Shown: positions 8,207 to 16,442, numbered from the stretch's first letter. The stretch: 36,462 nucleotides of DNA from an uncultured Bacilli bacterium (GCA_944358235.1 CALVQL010000004.1:1-36462), one strand, 5' to 3'. Numbers and translations are program-made. Notes: generated from the sequence alone by a model not told the origin.

Positions 8207-8998
8207 ATGACAGATGTAGAAAAAGAAAAAAAACGTGAAGAATATAAAAACAAATATCGTAATACATTAGCTTTTCAAGTGCGCAATAACGGACACTTGA
8301 TTGGTGAAGTAAAAGTAAAAAAACGTAATTTTATAAAGTTTGCAGGAGTATCATTAGCAGCTGGGGCTGCCATTGTAGTAATATCAATTGCTTCTAGTAT
8401 TATCGGTACAAAGGAAACTGAACCGAATGAACCAGTTATAGTAAACCCGATAGGTAAAGATGAAGAGGCGCGTTATAATATCCCATATACGATTAAGCCG
8501 ACAGACACCATATCAGATATCGTATTTTCATATGAAAGTGATACTAACAAAGCATATGACATTATCGATCGCATAGCTGATGCGAGTGATATCAAAAACG
8601 TCAATACGCTACGCGATGGTGCCGAGGTAACTTTGGTCGATGTTCCAGCGAGTAAACTAGAACAATTCGGGTATACTGTGGATTATTCTTTAGTTGATCC
8701 TGAAGATGAATTAAAAGATAGAAAATCTTATGTTGATAAAGTTTTAGTTGTATCTAAGACCCCTGAAACACAAGCTGAATTTGAATTACTACGTGATAAG
8801 AAAGAGTCTTTAGCAGCTCAGTTACGTGATTACTACGGAATTGATGATGCCGAATTAAAGGATTATCTTTTAGATCATTTACTCGAAGAATATCGCGAAC
8901 TATGCGAACAAGTTGAAAAATACACCGGGAAGGATTTCGATAAATATCGTACGATTTATCCATTAGATGAGACATTAGCAGAAGAAAAGACGAAATAA
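8207..8998 (+). CDS. Membrane-anchored protein with a LysM-like domain
   Basis: 263 aa from ATG 8207; the in-frame GTG at 8198 is itself part of the TAGGTG ribosome-binding site. A basic cytoplasmic N-terminus (residues 1-43) precedes a membrane helix (about 46-66, AGVSLAAGAAIVVISIASSI). Next comes an extracellular LysM-like module at about 88-145 (IPYTIKPTDTISDIVFSY, later NTLRDGAEVTLVDVP). The C-terminal third is helical and highly charged, possibly coiled coil. LysM domains bind peptidoglycan glycans; the match here is by pattern and loose. The stop is 15 bases before the DUF285 surface protein, so the two probably share a transcript and an envelope role. Confidence 0.6.
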   Translation: MTDVEKEKKREEYKNKYRNTLAFQVRNNGHLIGEVKVKKRNFIKFAGVSLAAGAAIVVISIASSIIGTKETEPNEPVIVNPIGKDEEARYNIPYTIKPTDTISDIVFSYESDTNKAYDIIDRIADASDIKNVNTLRDGAEVTLVDVPASKLEQFGYTVDYSLVDPEDELKDRKSYVDKVLVVSKTPETQAEFELLRDKKESLAAQLRDYYGIDDAELKDYLLDHLLEEYRELCEQVEKYTGKDFDKYRTIYPLDETLAEEKTK

Positions 8999-9013
8999 CT
9001 TTGGAGTGATTCA

Positions 9014-10492
9014 ATGAAAAAAACGGGGATTGTAATATCTGTGTTGTTATTAGCTATCGGTTTTGCTGCTAAAACAGCAACACTTATGATTGATGGTAAC
9101 AGTAAGATACTTACAGATTTAAACGATTTTGTCGTTTACTTTAGTAATGTAATCGTCGATGGCGAGTCCGATCCGAGTCTTATAAACGATTCTAAAAATC
9201 AATTTATCTTTTCTTCAGATACTTTGATTTCCAGTGGTGATTCGCAAGAATTTCAATATACTATAAGAAATGATTCGACGCAATATGATGCTGAAGTATC
9301 GGTAGAATGTGTACCAAATAGTGTGATCGACATATCTCTTTCTAACAATATGCCAAATTCTTACATCGAAGCAGGATCAGAACAAGATGGAATTATTACA
9401 ATTGAAGCAACTGACGATAATCCCGATATTACAGAATTTACATGCACTCTTAATGTAACAGCAATCGAAAGAACAGAGGCAGGAGGTTCTAAAATATTGC
9501 CGGAGGTTATGTATGTATCTACAACATATCCCGAAGCCATTTGGGAATATAAAGAAGATATAACAAATATAGTAATTCAGGACGAAATGAATGCAATAAC
9601 CGACGCTGCTTATAGCTTTGATATATCAGCCAATGAGGACGGAAGTGTTATGGCATATATGGTAGAAAATAGCGATCAACCAGGTACTTATACGACATAT
9701 ATTCAAGGCGATGGTGGTTTTGCTTTAGGTGAGGATGGAAGTGACTTCTTTCGGGAATTTTCCCAATTAGTGACCATCGAAGGGCTAGAATATCTTGATA
9801 CGTCAAATACTACTAGCTTAGAATCGTTTTTCCGTGATTGTGTTTCGCTTGAATCAGTTGACGTCAGCCATTTTAATACATCTAAAGTAGAGACATTCTA
9901 TAATATGTTTTCTCATTGTGACAAGATAGTGACTGCTGATATAAGTTCATTCGATTTTTCATCAGCGGAAAACATATCAGGAATGTTTGAATATTGTTAT
10001 GCTTTGGAAGAGATAGACTTTGGTTCTTCGACAACCCCTAATTTAATAAGCACATACCAACTATTTTATCATTGTGAATCGCTAAAGCGTGTTGATATAT
10101 CTAATCTTGATACGAGTGATGTACTGGATATGAGTGCTATGTTTTCTTACTGTCGAAGCTTGGAAAGCATAGATTTATCTAATTTTGTGACAACAAGCGT
10201 TAACGATATGTCGAATATGTTTTATCATTGTGAATCTATGGCAAATCTTGATATTTCAAGTTTTGATACATCATCTGTGCTCAATATGACTGATATGTTC
10301 CGAGATTGTAATGTTTTAGAAAATCTTAACTTTAGCAACGCTGTATTCTCTTCTGTTGAAAGTCATACTTATATGTTCCATAACGTAGAAACAGAATTGA
10401 GCATACTTGCCAAAGACGAAGAAGCTGCATCTTGGTTAGAAGAGCGTTTAGCAGAAGATGACATCACTGGAACGGTAACAGTTGCAGGATAA
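9014..10492 (+). CDS. Surface protein with DUF285/BspA-like repeats
   Basis: 492 aa. Residues 1-22 are a signal-anchor (KKTGIVISVLLLAIGFAA). About residues 23-150 match the N-terminal domain of the protein at 992 (DFVVYFSN, NDSTQYDAEVSVEC, EFTCTLNVTAIER). About residues 165-255 resemble the lead-in of DUF285 proteins (EAIWEYKEDITNIVIQD). About residues 255-460 are repeats of the form MFxxCxxLxxIDISxFDTSxV, the leucine-rich-like DUF285/BspA-type surface repeat of mollicutes and gut Bacillota. No sortase motif is visible, so anchoring may be via the uncleaved N-terminus. A role in adhesion is inference. It lies downstream of the LysM-like protein and has its own terminator. Confidence 0.8.
   Translation: MKKTGIVISVLLLAIGFAAKTATLMIDGNSKILTDLNDFVVYFSNVIVDGESDPSLINDSKNQFIFSSDTLISSGDSQEFQYTIRNDSTQYDAEVSVECVPNSVIDISLSNNMPNSYIEAGSEQDGIITIEATDDNPDITEFTCTLNVTAIERTEAGGSKILPEVMYVSTTYPEAIWEYKEDITNIVIQDEMNAITDAAYSFDISANEDGSVMAYMVENSDQPGTYTTYIQGDGGFALGEDGSDFFREFSQLVTIEGLEYLDTSNTTSLESFFRDCVSLESVDVSHFNTSKVETFYNMFSHCDKIVTADISSFDFSSAENISGMFEYCYALEEIDFGSSTTPNLISTYQLFYHCESLKRVDISNLDTSDVLDMSAMFSYCRSLESIDLSNFVTTSVNDMSNMFYHCESMANLDISSFDTSSVLNMTDMFRDCNVLENLNFSNAVFSSVESHTYMFHNVETELSILAKDEEAASWLEERLAEDDITGTVTVAG
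9795..10388 (+). repeat. Tandem DUF285 repeat units inside the 9014 gene
   Basis: About eight degenerate units of 24-25 codons, each with a MFxxC core (MFSHC, MFEYC, LFYHC, MFSYC, MFYHC, MFRDC, MFHNV). The units have diverged at the DNA level, so recent expansion is not obvious. Confidence 0.75.
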
Positions 10493-10499
10493 TATATAG

Positions 10500-10527
10500 G
10501 AATAGTATGATTTACTATTCTTTTTTT
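10500..10527 (+). terminator. Intrinsic terminator after the DUF285 gene
   Basis: GAATAGTA (10500-10507) pairs with TACTATTC (10513-10520), loop TGATT, then seven T. Confidence 0.8.
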
Positions 10528-10539
10528 ATGTGGTAAAAT
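10511..10539 (+). promoter_or_regulatory. Promoter of recD2, overlapping the terminator
   Basis: TTTACT (10511-10516), 17 bases, TGG-TAAAAT (extended -10; -10 at 10534-10539). The -35 lies in the terminator's loop and right arm. Confidence 0.45.
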
Positions 10540-10555
10540 GAACGGAGGTGATACT

Positions 10556-12733
10556 TTGGAATATATCAAGGGTAAATATAAAAGTTCTATTTTTGATGGT
10601 AATAACGGCTATAAAGTCGGACTTTTTCGCGTTAAAGAGGCTAGTGAAGGGTTGGAAGATTTGATAAATAAGACGATAACATTTACTGGTTATTTTCACG
10701 AATTGAATGGAGAAGATGTCTATATATTTAATGGTAATTACATCATGCATGAACGTTTTGGTGAACAATTTCAAGTAAGTAGTTACGAAAGAGTTGAACC
10801 AGAAGGTGCGGATGCCATTATCGAGTTTTTATCATCATCTTTTGTCAAAGGATGTGGTGAAAAAACTGCCCAGAAGATTGTCGATGTCTTAGGAGATGAC
10901 GCGATAAAACTCATTAAAGAAGACAAAAATAACCTCTATAAAGTTGGCCTTACACCTCGTCAAACAGAAAATATATATACGAGTATAATGAATTATTACG
11001 ATTCTGATGAGACGATTATCTACCTTAAATCTTTAGGATTTTCAGTAAAAGAGATAACGACGCTATTAAATCTTTATGGTAATAAAATAAGAAATATTAT
11101 CGATACTGATATTTACACTCTTATCGATTACGTTCCTTTTGATAAATTAGATTCAATATATTTTAAATTATATGATGAGACTAAGGATATTCGTACATAT
11201 GCTTGTCTTGTCGAGACTTTAAAAAGACTTTCTTTTTCAAATGGTGATACATTCTCATATAAAGCAGAAATATATGATTTTATGTTGAATGTCTTTAATA
11301 TCGATCTTTATGATCAAATGGATGAATATATATCGAAGTTAGTTTATCGTGGAATTATTAAAATTTGTGATGAGCGCTATTATCTAATGGAAAATTATCA
11401 GGACGAACAAGCAATAGTTCGACTTCTCAACTTAATAAAAAGTCATAATCGACCACTTACCCGCAATGTCGACAATATCGTCGAAGCAATCCAAAAAGAA
11501 CAGGCACTATCTTATAATAAGGAACAGATTAGTGCTATGAAAACAGCACTCAGCAATTCAGTAACTATTATAACTGGTGGTCCTGGAACAGGTAAAACGA
11601 CCTTAATCAACGGTCTTTTGCGTTTATATCAGGAAATGTCTGATATAACGGATACAAATATGCCGAATAAAGTAGCACTACTTGCTCCAACTGGACGAGC
11701 TAGCAAACGAATGAGTGAGACGACTAATTTCAAGGCCAGTACAATTCATCGTTATCTCAAATGGAATCATGAGACAAATGAATTTGGAGTTAATGAGTAT
11801 AATCCCAATCCTCAAGATTTGATAATTGTCGACGAAGTTAGTATGATCGATACGTCGCTACTTGCCAATCTCTTGCGCGGTATTAGTTCGATGGCTAAAA
11901 TCGTCTTTGTTGGTGATGAAAATCAGCTTCCATCTGTTGGAGCTGGAAATGTCTTAAAAGATTTAATTGACTCGAATGAATTTCCCCATATTCGTCTGAC
12001 ATCAATTTATCGTCAAAGTGAAAATAGTTTTATTCCTATTTTGGCTAGTGAGATAAAAAATGGCGATTTGACGAGTAATTTTGAAGAAAAACGCGACGAT
12101 TATAACTTTTTAAAATGTGATCGTCTGCATATAAAATCGATGTTAAAAGAAATAGTATCACGATCTTTAGAACATGGACTTGACAAGAAAGATATTCAAG
12201 TTTTAGCACCGATGTATAAAGGAGAGAATGGTATCGATAACTTAAATGTTATCTTGCAAGAAATTTTGAATCCGGCATCATACAATCTTGATGAAGTTCA
12301 CATCGGCAAAATCATCTATCGCGTCAATGACAAAGTGATTAATTTACTTAATAATATCGATGAAAACATCTTTAATGGTGATATTGGTTATATTGTCGAT
12401 GTCAATCCGAAAAAGAATAGCGAATTTATGACGGTAGATTTTTACGGTAATTGGGTAACATTTAAACGTGAAGAAGTAGGGCAACTTCGTCACGCCTATG
12501 CTATGAGTATTCATAAGAGTCAAGGTAGTGAATTCAATCATGTTATAATGCCGATTACTAAAGAATATAATAAAATGCTTTATAACAAACTTTTATATAC
12601 TGGAGTTTCACGTGCTAAAAAAAGCCTCGTTATTATTGGTTCACCAGAAGCTTTTGAATATGCCGTTAACAATAACTATAGTATTGAAAGAAAAACTTCA
12701 TTAAAAGAGTTTTTAATGCATAAAAACACATAA
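10556..12733 (+). CDS. recD2: RecD2-type ATP-dependent DNA helicase
   Basis: 725 aa from TTG 10556. GGAGGTGAT (10544-10552) directs this start and lies downstream of the ATG at 10538. RecD2 is a 5'-3' superfamily 1B helicase acting in repair without RecBC. An OB-like N-terminal domain (1-75) precedes helix-hairpin-helix repeats (about 90-210, GCGEKTAQKIVDVLG). The helicase core starts near residue 320 with Walker A GGPGTGKTT (~341) and Walker B LIIVDEVSMID, then GDENQLPSVGAGNVL. The C-terminal motif is AMSIHKSQGSEF. Length is typical for the family. Monocistronic apart from a 43-aa ORF just downstream. Confidence 0.93.
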   Translation: MEYIKGKYKSSIFDGNNGYKVGLFRVKEASEGLEDLINKTITFTGYFHELNGEDVYIFNGNYIMHERFGEQFQVSSYERVEPEGADAIIEFLSSSFVKGCGEKTAQKIVDVLGDDAIKLIKEDKNNLYKVGLTPRQTENIYTSIMNYYDSDETIIYLKSLGFSVKEITTLLNLYGNKIRNIIDTDIYTLIDYVPFDKLDSIYFKLYDETKDIRTYACLVETLKRLSFSNGDTFSYKAEIYDFMLNVFNIDLYDQMDEYISKLVYRGIIKICDERYYLMENYQDEQAIVRLLNLIKSHNRPLTRNVDNIVEAIQKEQALSYNKEQISAMKTALSNSVTIITGGPGTGKTTLINGLLRLYQEMSDITDTNMPNKVALLAPTGRASKRMSETTNFKASTIHRYLKWNHETNEFGVNEYNPNPQDLIIVDEVSMIDTSLLANLLRGISSMAKIVFVGDENQLPSVGAGNVLKDLIDSNEFPHIRLTSIYRQSENSFIPILASEIKNGDLTSNFEEKRDDYNFLKCDRLHIKSMLKEIVSRSLEHGLDKKDIQVLAPMYKGENGIDNLNVILQEILNPASYNLDEVHIGKIIYRVNDKVINLLNNIDENIFNGDIGYIVDVNPKKNSEFMTVDFYGNWVTFKREEVGQLRHAYAMSIHKSQGSEFNHVIMPITKEYNKMLYNKLLYTGVSRAKKSLVIIGSPEAFEYAVNNNYSIERKTSLKEFLMHKNT

Positions 12734-12763
12734 TATACTCATAATAATAATGGAGTTGATGTT

Positions 12764-12895
12764 ATGAAAAAAATAATGAAGATAGTAACGCCGACGATTG
12801 CCCTCGGATGCTTAGCAGCAACGACGGTAATGTTGGCTAAAAATAAGAAAAATATGTTAGATATAATAATTGAAGAAATCGAAACAGTAAAATAA
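12764..12895 (+). CDS. 43-aa membrane peptide, unknown
   Basis: A short ORF preceded by TGGAGTTGATGTT. The product has a basic start (MKKIMKI), one hydrophobic segment at about residues 7-25 (VTPTIALGCLAATTVML), a KNKK stop-transfer and an acidic tail (IIEEIETVK). The cysteine after the hydrophobic run (ALGC) loosely recalls a lipobox, but too little chain follows for a lipoprotein. It ends inside a terminator hairpin, so it is the last gene of its transcript, possibly with recD2 31 bases upstream; a possible -10 TATACT lies at 12734-12739. No function is proposed. Confidence 0.5.
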   Translation: MKKIMKIVTPTIALGCLAATTVMLAKNKKNMLDIIIEEIETVK

Positions 12896-12919
12896 TAAAG
12901 AGCCATCTGGCTCTTTATT
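12894..12919. terminator. Bidirectional terminator between convergent genes
   Basis: AATAAAGAGCC (12894-12904) pairs with GGCTCTTTATT (12909-12919), loop ATCT. T-rich on the plus side and A-rich on the other, so it can serve both the 43-aa ORF and the minus-strand transglutaminase gene, whose stop lies in it. Confidence 0.8.
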
Positions 12920-13841
12920 TTAATTCTAGATAAATCGATTTATCAAATGTATGATCGCTGATATCAAATTCTTCTAATGTCTGTGTATTGATCAAGAAAA
13001 ATTTGTGTAACAGATTATCTACCGAATGATCTTCACTTACTGGATCATCCCAGGTAAGATCGAGATGCAACCATTCATTATCGAGATATAATGCGTTCCA
13101 AACATGAGTATCACTTGCTACTTTGAAATTGGGAATATCGAGGCGATCAAGTATAATTGCCATGGCATCAGTATATCCACTACAGATTGCATATCCATCA
13201 AAAAGGGGACCATTTGCTTTAGAAGAGTTATGTGGGGTTTCATCATCATTGGGAGTAGTAGCATATGCTTCATCGTATCTTGTAGTATTGATTATATAAT
13301 CGTGAAATGCATAAATTATATCTTCTTTTTCCATTTCATCGGTGACAAGTTCGTTCCACAACTCATCGATTTTGGCATTGATATTAGAGATATCCTCATC
13401 AGTATAAAGGTGAGTAACTTCGATCGTAACTTCTCCGGCAGTATCGTATAATACTCGAAGTGTTGTAAAATTATTAAATGGTGCGACAAAGTTCCCTAAT
13501 GTAGTTAATACATCGACGTTTTCGGAATCACTAATTTTCTCTACATCGCTAATGCAATCGAGATATTCATTTGGACAGTAAAATGTAAAAGTATCATATC
13601 CGGCATCTAAAACTGTATAAAATATGTTTAGTAAATCTTGATAATTGTAAGGTACAAAATCATCCGTTATTTGCACAAATTCATAATTCTGAGTACGTGA
13701 ATACGTATTTTTCTTAGCAACGGCAACTTCTGGAGTTTCGTTAAATAAACTAGCTGTAAAGCTGACGATATCATCGAGCTTATATACGACTAATACAGTC
13801 AGTAAAATACATATAAGAAATGTGAAAATGCGTCCTTTCAT
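12915..13841 (-). CDS. Extracytoplasmic transglutaminase-like protein
   Basis: 308 aa. An N-terminal signal-anchor (residues 4-22, IFTFLICILLTVLVVYKL) is followed by a ~150-residue unassigned domain. A transglutaminase-like core starts near residue 205 with the presumed triad Cys in GYAICSGYTDA, His in SDTHVWNALYLD and Asp in WLHLDLTWDDP. Such TGL domains of bacteria often act as cysteine proteases or crosslinkers at the cell surface; the substrate is unknown. Start at 13841 is supported by GGTGATGCT upstream on the minus strand. It is 48 bases downstream of rpsT in the same direction but separated by rpsT's terminator. Confidence 0.85.
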   Translation of the reverse strand: MKGRIFTFLICILLTVLVVYKLDDIVSFTASLFNETPEVAVAKKNTYSRTQNYEFVQITDDFVPYNYQDLLNIFYTVLDAGYDTFTFYCPNEYLDCISDVEKISDSENVDVLTTLGNFVAPFNNFTTLRVLYDTAGEVTIEVTHLYTDEDISNINAKIDELWNELVTDEMEKEDIIYAFHDYIINTTRYDEAYATTPNDDETPHNSSKANGPLFDGYAICSGYTDAMAIILDRLDIPNFKVASDTHVWNALYLDNEWLHLDLTWDDPVSEDHSVDNLLHKFFLINTQTLEEFDISDHTFDKSIYLELK

Positions 13842-13875
13842 AGCATCACCAATATCATCATATCATAGTGACAAT

Positions 13876-13907
13876 AAAAAAAGAAATGCTTAATTAGCCA
13901 TTTCTTT
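13876..13907 (-). terminator. Terminator of rpsT
   Basis: On the minus strand AAAGAAATG (13907-13899) pairs with CATTTCTTT (13888-13880), followed by T. The rpsT stop codon lies within the loop. Confidence 0.75.
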
Positions 13908-14156
13908 AACTTTTTTATTTAATCTTGCTTTTTGTCTAGCACAAGTATTCTTTTTTATCAATCCTTTAGAACAAGCTTTATCAATATTTACAATAAATGT
14001 TTTAAGCTCTTTATTAGCTAGCTCAACATCTTTTTCTTTGATCGCTTTTTCACATCTTTTCATTGAATTTTTTACTCTTGCTGTAAAGTCATTATTAGCA
14101 ATAGTTTGAGCTGCATCAGTCTTTACTGATTTCTTAGAACTTGCAATATTAGGCAT
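13890..14156 (-). CDS. rpsT: Ribosomal protein S20
   Basis: 88 aa from ATG 14156, typical S20 length. The longer reading from 14216 is rejected because GGAAGGAG lies just before 14156 and the extra residues cover the promoter. S20 is a primary-binding protein of the 30S subunit, contacting 16S rRNA. The sequence begins MPNIASSKKSVKTDA, has the basic helix TARVKNSMKRCEKAI, and ends in the ACSKGLIKKNTCARQKARLNKKV helix typical of the family. It is a single-gene unit with its own promoter and terminator, opposite to the flanking dacA-nusB block. Confidence 0.96.
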   Translation of the reverse strand: MPNIASSKKSVKTDAAQTIANNDFTARVKNSMKRCEKAIKEKDVELANKELKTFIVNIDKACSKGLIKKNTCARQKARLNKKVKEMAN

Positions 14157-14187
14157 TGTTTTCGCTCCTTCCTTAAATACATATACG

Positions 14188-14216
14188 ATTTTATCAAAAA
14201 AAATGATAAAAATCAA
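14188..14216 (-). promoter_or_regulatory. Promoter of rpsT
   Basis: On the minus strand TTGATT (14216-14211), 17 bases, TGA-TAAAAT (extended -10; -10 at 14193-14188). The AT-rich spacer includes eight T. Confidence 0.6.
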
Positions 14217-14308
14217 ACTATTTTGTACAATTTATGGTATATCTATATCATAAATATGTAATAAATGTGAAATATTTTCCCTTTTTAGCTAATATAAGAT
14301 GTTTTCCC

Positions 14309-14335
14309 TTGCCAAAAAGTCATTAATATTATAAT
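14309..14335 (+). promoter_or_regulatory. Promoter of the candidate RNA at 14342
   Basis: TTGCCA (14309-14314), 15 bases, TATAAT (14330-14335). Both hexamers are good; the spacer is two bases short. Predicted start is near 14342. Confidence 0.5.
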
Positions 14336-14341
14336 ATATAA

Positions 14342-14527
14342 GTCCCATAGGGAAGTATTTATTATGGTTTATCAATTGTCGATGTGGATAAAAGTTTTAA
14401 AAATATTTCTTAACTACAATACAAATGATATGTATTCCTTTTTTATCTTTATTTATTTCGCTATCTATGTTTCTACATTGACAATTGGTATAAATAAGAA
14501 AATAGAAGAAACACTTCTATTTTTTTT
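14342..14527 (+). ncRNA. Candidate structured RNA, about 185 nt
   Basis: The 411-base gap between rpsT and dacA holds a unit with promoter, structure and terminator but no convincing gene. A 13-bp stem pairs 14373-14385 with 14475-14487 across 89 bases, with one G.U pair. An outer TATTTAT/ATAAATA helix (14356-14362 with 14490-14496) extends it. An inner hairpin pairs 14418-14423 with 14431-14436. A terminator closes at 14501-14527. Length and the long rod-like fold recall 6S RNA, but I see no decisive sequence signature, so identity is open. A 66-codon ORF (14364-14564) overlaps it but reads through the terminator and has non-native codon use. Confidence 0.45.
14501..14527 (+). terminator. 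Intrinsic terminator ending the candidate RNA
   Basis: AATAGAAG (14501-14508) pairs with CTTCTATT (14514-14521), loop AAACA, then T to 14527. No annotated plus-strand gene lies directly upstream, so it needs a transcript to terminate. Confidence 0.8.
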
Positions 14528-14568
14528 ATATATTACTAATTTGTGCATATATTTTATCAGGTGAGTAT

Positions 14569-15702
14569 ATGAAAAAGATAATTATTTTAATGTTAGCAAT
14601 TTATTGTATTTTTCCTTTAAAAGTATTAGCTTTAGCAGATTCTGCTAAATCAAGCATTTTAATTGAGGCTTCTAGTGGGACGATAATTCACGAAAGCGAA
14701 GCCGATTTAGAACTACCTATGGCCAGTATGACGAAAATGATGACATTACTGATAATAATGGAATATATTGATTCGGGAAAAATTGCTCTTACGGATAATG
14801 TTCCAATAAGTGAAAATGCAGCTTCAATGGGAGGAAGTCAGGTATATCTCGAAGCAAATACTTCGATGAGTCTCGATACTTTATTAAAAGCTGTTTGTAT
14901 TGCCAGTGCCAATGATGCTGCTGTTGCATTAGCAGAATATGTGGCGGGATCTGTCGATAAGTTTGTCGAAATGATGAATGAAAAAGCGAAAAGCTTGGGA
15001 CTTAATCATACTAATTTTGTAAATGTTCATGGTCTGGATGCTGAAAATCACTATTCATCAGCACACGACATGGCTTTTATTGCTAAAGAATTATTAAAAC
15101 ATGAACTGATATTACAGTATTCATCGATTTATGAAGACTATATAAAACATCCTGATGGAACGAATACATGGATCGTAAATACTAATAAGCTAATCAACTA
15201 TTATGAAGGACTTGATGGCCTAAAAACAGGTTATACTATCGATAGTGGTTACTGTATAACGGCAACGGCAAAGCGAAATAATATGCGTCTAATAAGTGTT
15301 GTTATGGGCGAAGAAAATAACAATATTCGTAATCAAGATACGATTGAATTGCTAAATTATGGTTTTGCCAATTATAAGATGGAAACTATTGTCGATCGGG
15401 ATGATGATTTAGGAGTAATTCCAGTTAAATTCGGGAAAAAGGAAAGTGTTAAATTAAAGCTCATCGAAGATGCTGTCGATTTAGTTAACATTGTCGAAGA
15501 AAATAGTTATTCATATGAATTAGTTTATGATGACGTTACTGCGCCAGTCTATGTCGGTGATGTCGTCGGTCAAGTCAATATATATGCTAACGAAGTAAAG
15601 ATTAATAGTTATGATCTTACTGTAAGTGAAAGCGTCGAGAAGGCCAACTTCTTCGATTTATATTTTCGTAATATCAAAAAATTGTTAAAAGGAAGCAACT
15701 AA
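14569..15702 (+). CDS. dacA: D-alanyl-D-alanine carboxypeptidase (S11 family, PBP5-type)
   Basis: 377 aa, typical low-molecular-weight PBP. It trims the terminal D-Ala from peptidoglycan stem peptides outside the membrane. Signal peptide at residues 1-22 (KKIIILMLAIYCIFPLKVLA). Catalytic motifs are S53-M-T-K56 (ASMTKM), SAN (CIASANDAAVAL) and KTG (GLKTGYT). The C-terminal ~110 residues are the strand-rich PBP5 domain (VKLKLIEDA, VYVGDVVGQVNIY), ending in an amphipathic-helix-like FFDLYFRNIKKLLK that would dock on the membrane. ATG 14569 follows CAGGTGAG. The upstream terminator makes its own promoter likely, but none is clear. Confidence 0.94.
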   Translation: MKKIIILMLAIYCIFPLKVLALADSAKSSILIEASSGTIIHESEADLELPMASMTKMMTLLIIMEYIDSGKIALTDNVPISENAASMGGSQVYLEANTSMSLDTLLKAVCIASANDAAVALAEYVAGSVDKFVEMMNEKAKSLGLNHTNFVNVHGLDAENHYSSAHDMAFIAKELLKHELILQYSSIYEDYIKHPDGTNTWIVNTNKLINYYEGLDGLKTGYTIDSGYCITATAKRNNMRLISVVMGEENNNIRNQDTIELLNYGFANYKMETIVDRDDDLGVIPVKFGKKESVKLKLIEDAVDLVNIVEENSYSYELVYDDVTAPVYVGDVVGQVNIYANEVKINSYDLTVSESVEKANFFDLYFRNIKKLLKGSN

Positions 15703-15748
15703 TTACTCATTTTATCTGCCAATTTTTCTTTAATTATAAAGTGTTATA

Positions 15749-15757
15749 TGATATTCT
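15749..15757 (+). promoter_or_regulatory. Extended -10 promoter before the RDD gene
   Basis: TGA-TATTCT (15749-15757) with no clear -35, 22 bases before ATG 15779. Confidence 0.3.
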
Positions 15758-15778
15758 AATTGGTAGGTAGGTGATATT

Positions 15779-16405
15779 ATGGGCTATCGATATAAACGAA
15801 TTTTTGCATTCATTCTCGATTTACTTTTAGTCGTGTTTTTGAGTACGTGTATGTCAGAAGTGGAGTTTTTTAATCCCCTTAAATATGATTACCATGAAAC
15901 ATATATCGAATACAATGAAGTGTATAATGATAATTACAATGATTTTATTGCCGGAAATATTTCTCCGACAGAATTTCTTTCCAATATGACACCATATATC
16001 TATCGCGTTGAAACGACTTCACTGTTCCAATATCTGTGGTATTTAATCTTTTTCTTTCTATATTTTGTGGTATTTGCATATTTTACTGGAGGACAAACTT
16101 TAGGCAAAAAGTTATTTAATTTAGAAGTTAGAAGTATCGATGATAGTAAAGTTAGCTTCAAGTCTTTAGCAATTAAAGCACTTTTTAATGGATCTTCTTT
16201 TGCCTATGGCATGAATATTCTCATTATAATAAATGTACTTATGATAGTATTTATCGATAATCAAAATGTTTTCTTTCAGTTAAATACTATTTTCTCATCT
16301 CTTGCTCTAATTTATGAGATTGTCTTTATTCTCATGTTCGTTTGGCGTCGCGATCATCGAACTGTTCACGATATTATATCCAAGACGAAAGTTTGCGAAA
16401 AATAA
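15779..16405 (+). CDS. RDD-family membrane protein
   Basis: 208 aa with about four membrane segments. Residues 1-22 hold the RDD-type start (GYRYKRIFAFILDLLLVVF, the Arg-Ile-...-Asp pattern). A hydrophilic outside loop (about 30-85) follows, then GGQTLGKKLFNLEV and WRRDHRTVHDIISKT near the C-terminus; these are standard conserved blocks of the family. RDD proteins are proposed transporters or membrane partners; function is unproven. GTAGGTAGGTGAT precedes the ATG. Adjacent to dacA and nusB in one direction, but each gap (61-76 bases) could hold a promoter. Confidence 0.85.
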   Translation: MGYRYKRIFAFILDLLLVVFLSTCMSEVEFFNPLKYDYHETYIEYNEVYNDNYNDFIAGNISPTEFLSNMTPYIYRVETTSLFQYLWYLIFFFLYFVVFAYFTGGQTLGKKLFNLEVRSIDDSKVSFKSLAIKALFNGSSFAYGMNILIIINVLMIVFIDNQNVFFQLNTIFSSLALIYEIVFILMFVWRRDHRTVHDIISKTKVCEK

Positions 16406-16433
16406 CATTTTATTTTCTATTTTTTCCTTTATA

Positions 16434-16442
16434 TGATATAAT
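16434..16442 (+). promoter_or_regulatory. Extended -10 promoter of nusB
   Basis: TGA-TATAAT (16434-16442) without a good -35, 24 bases before ATG 16467. Confidence 0.45.

Noticed and set aside
9795-10388. CRISPR-like or tandem DNA repeat
   Set aside because: The periodicity is at protein level (DUF285 units); the DNA units have diverged and stay in one reading frame with no spacers.
14364-14564. 66-codon plus-strand ORF before dacA
   Set aside because: It reads straight through an intrinsic terminator, has unusual codon use for this genome and overlaps the long-range stem. Better explained as chance translation of AT-rich RNA.
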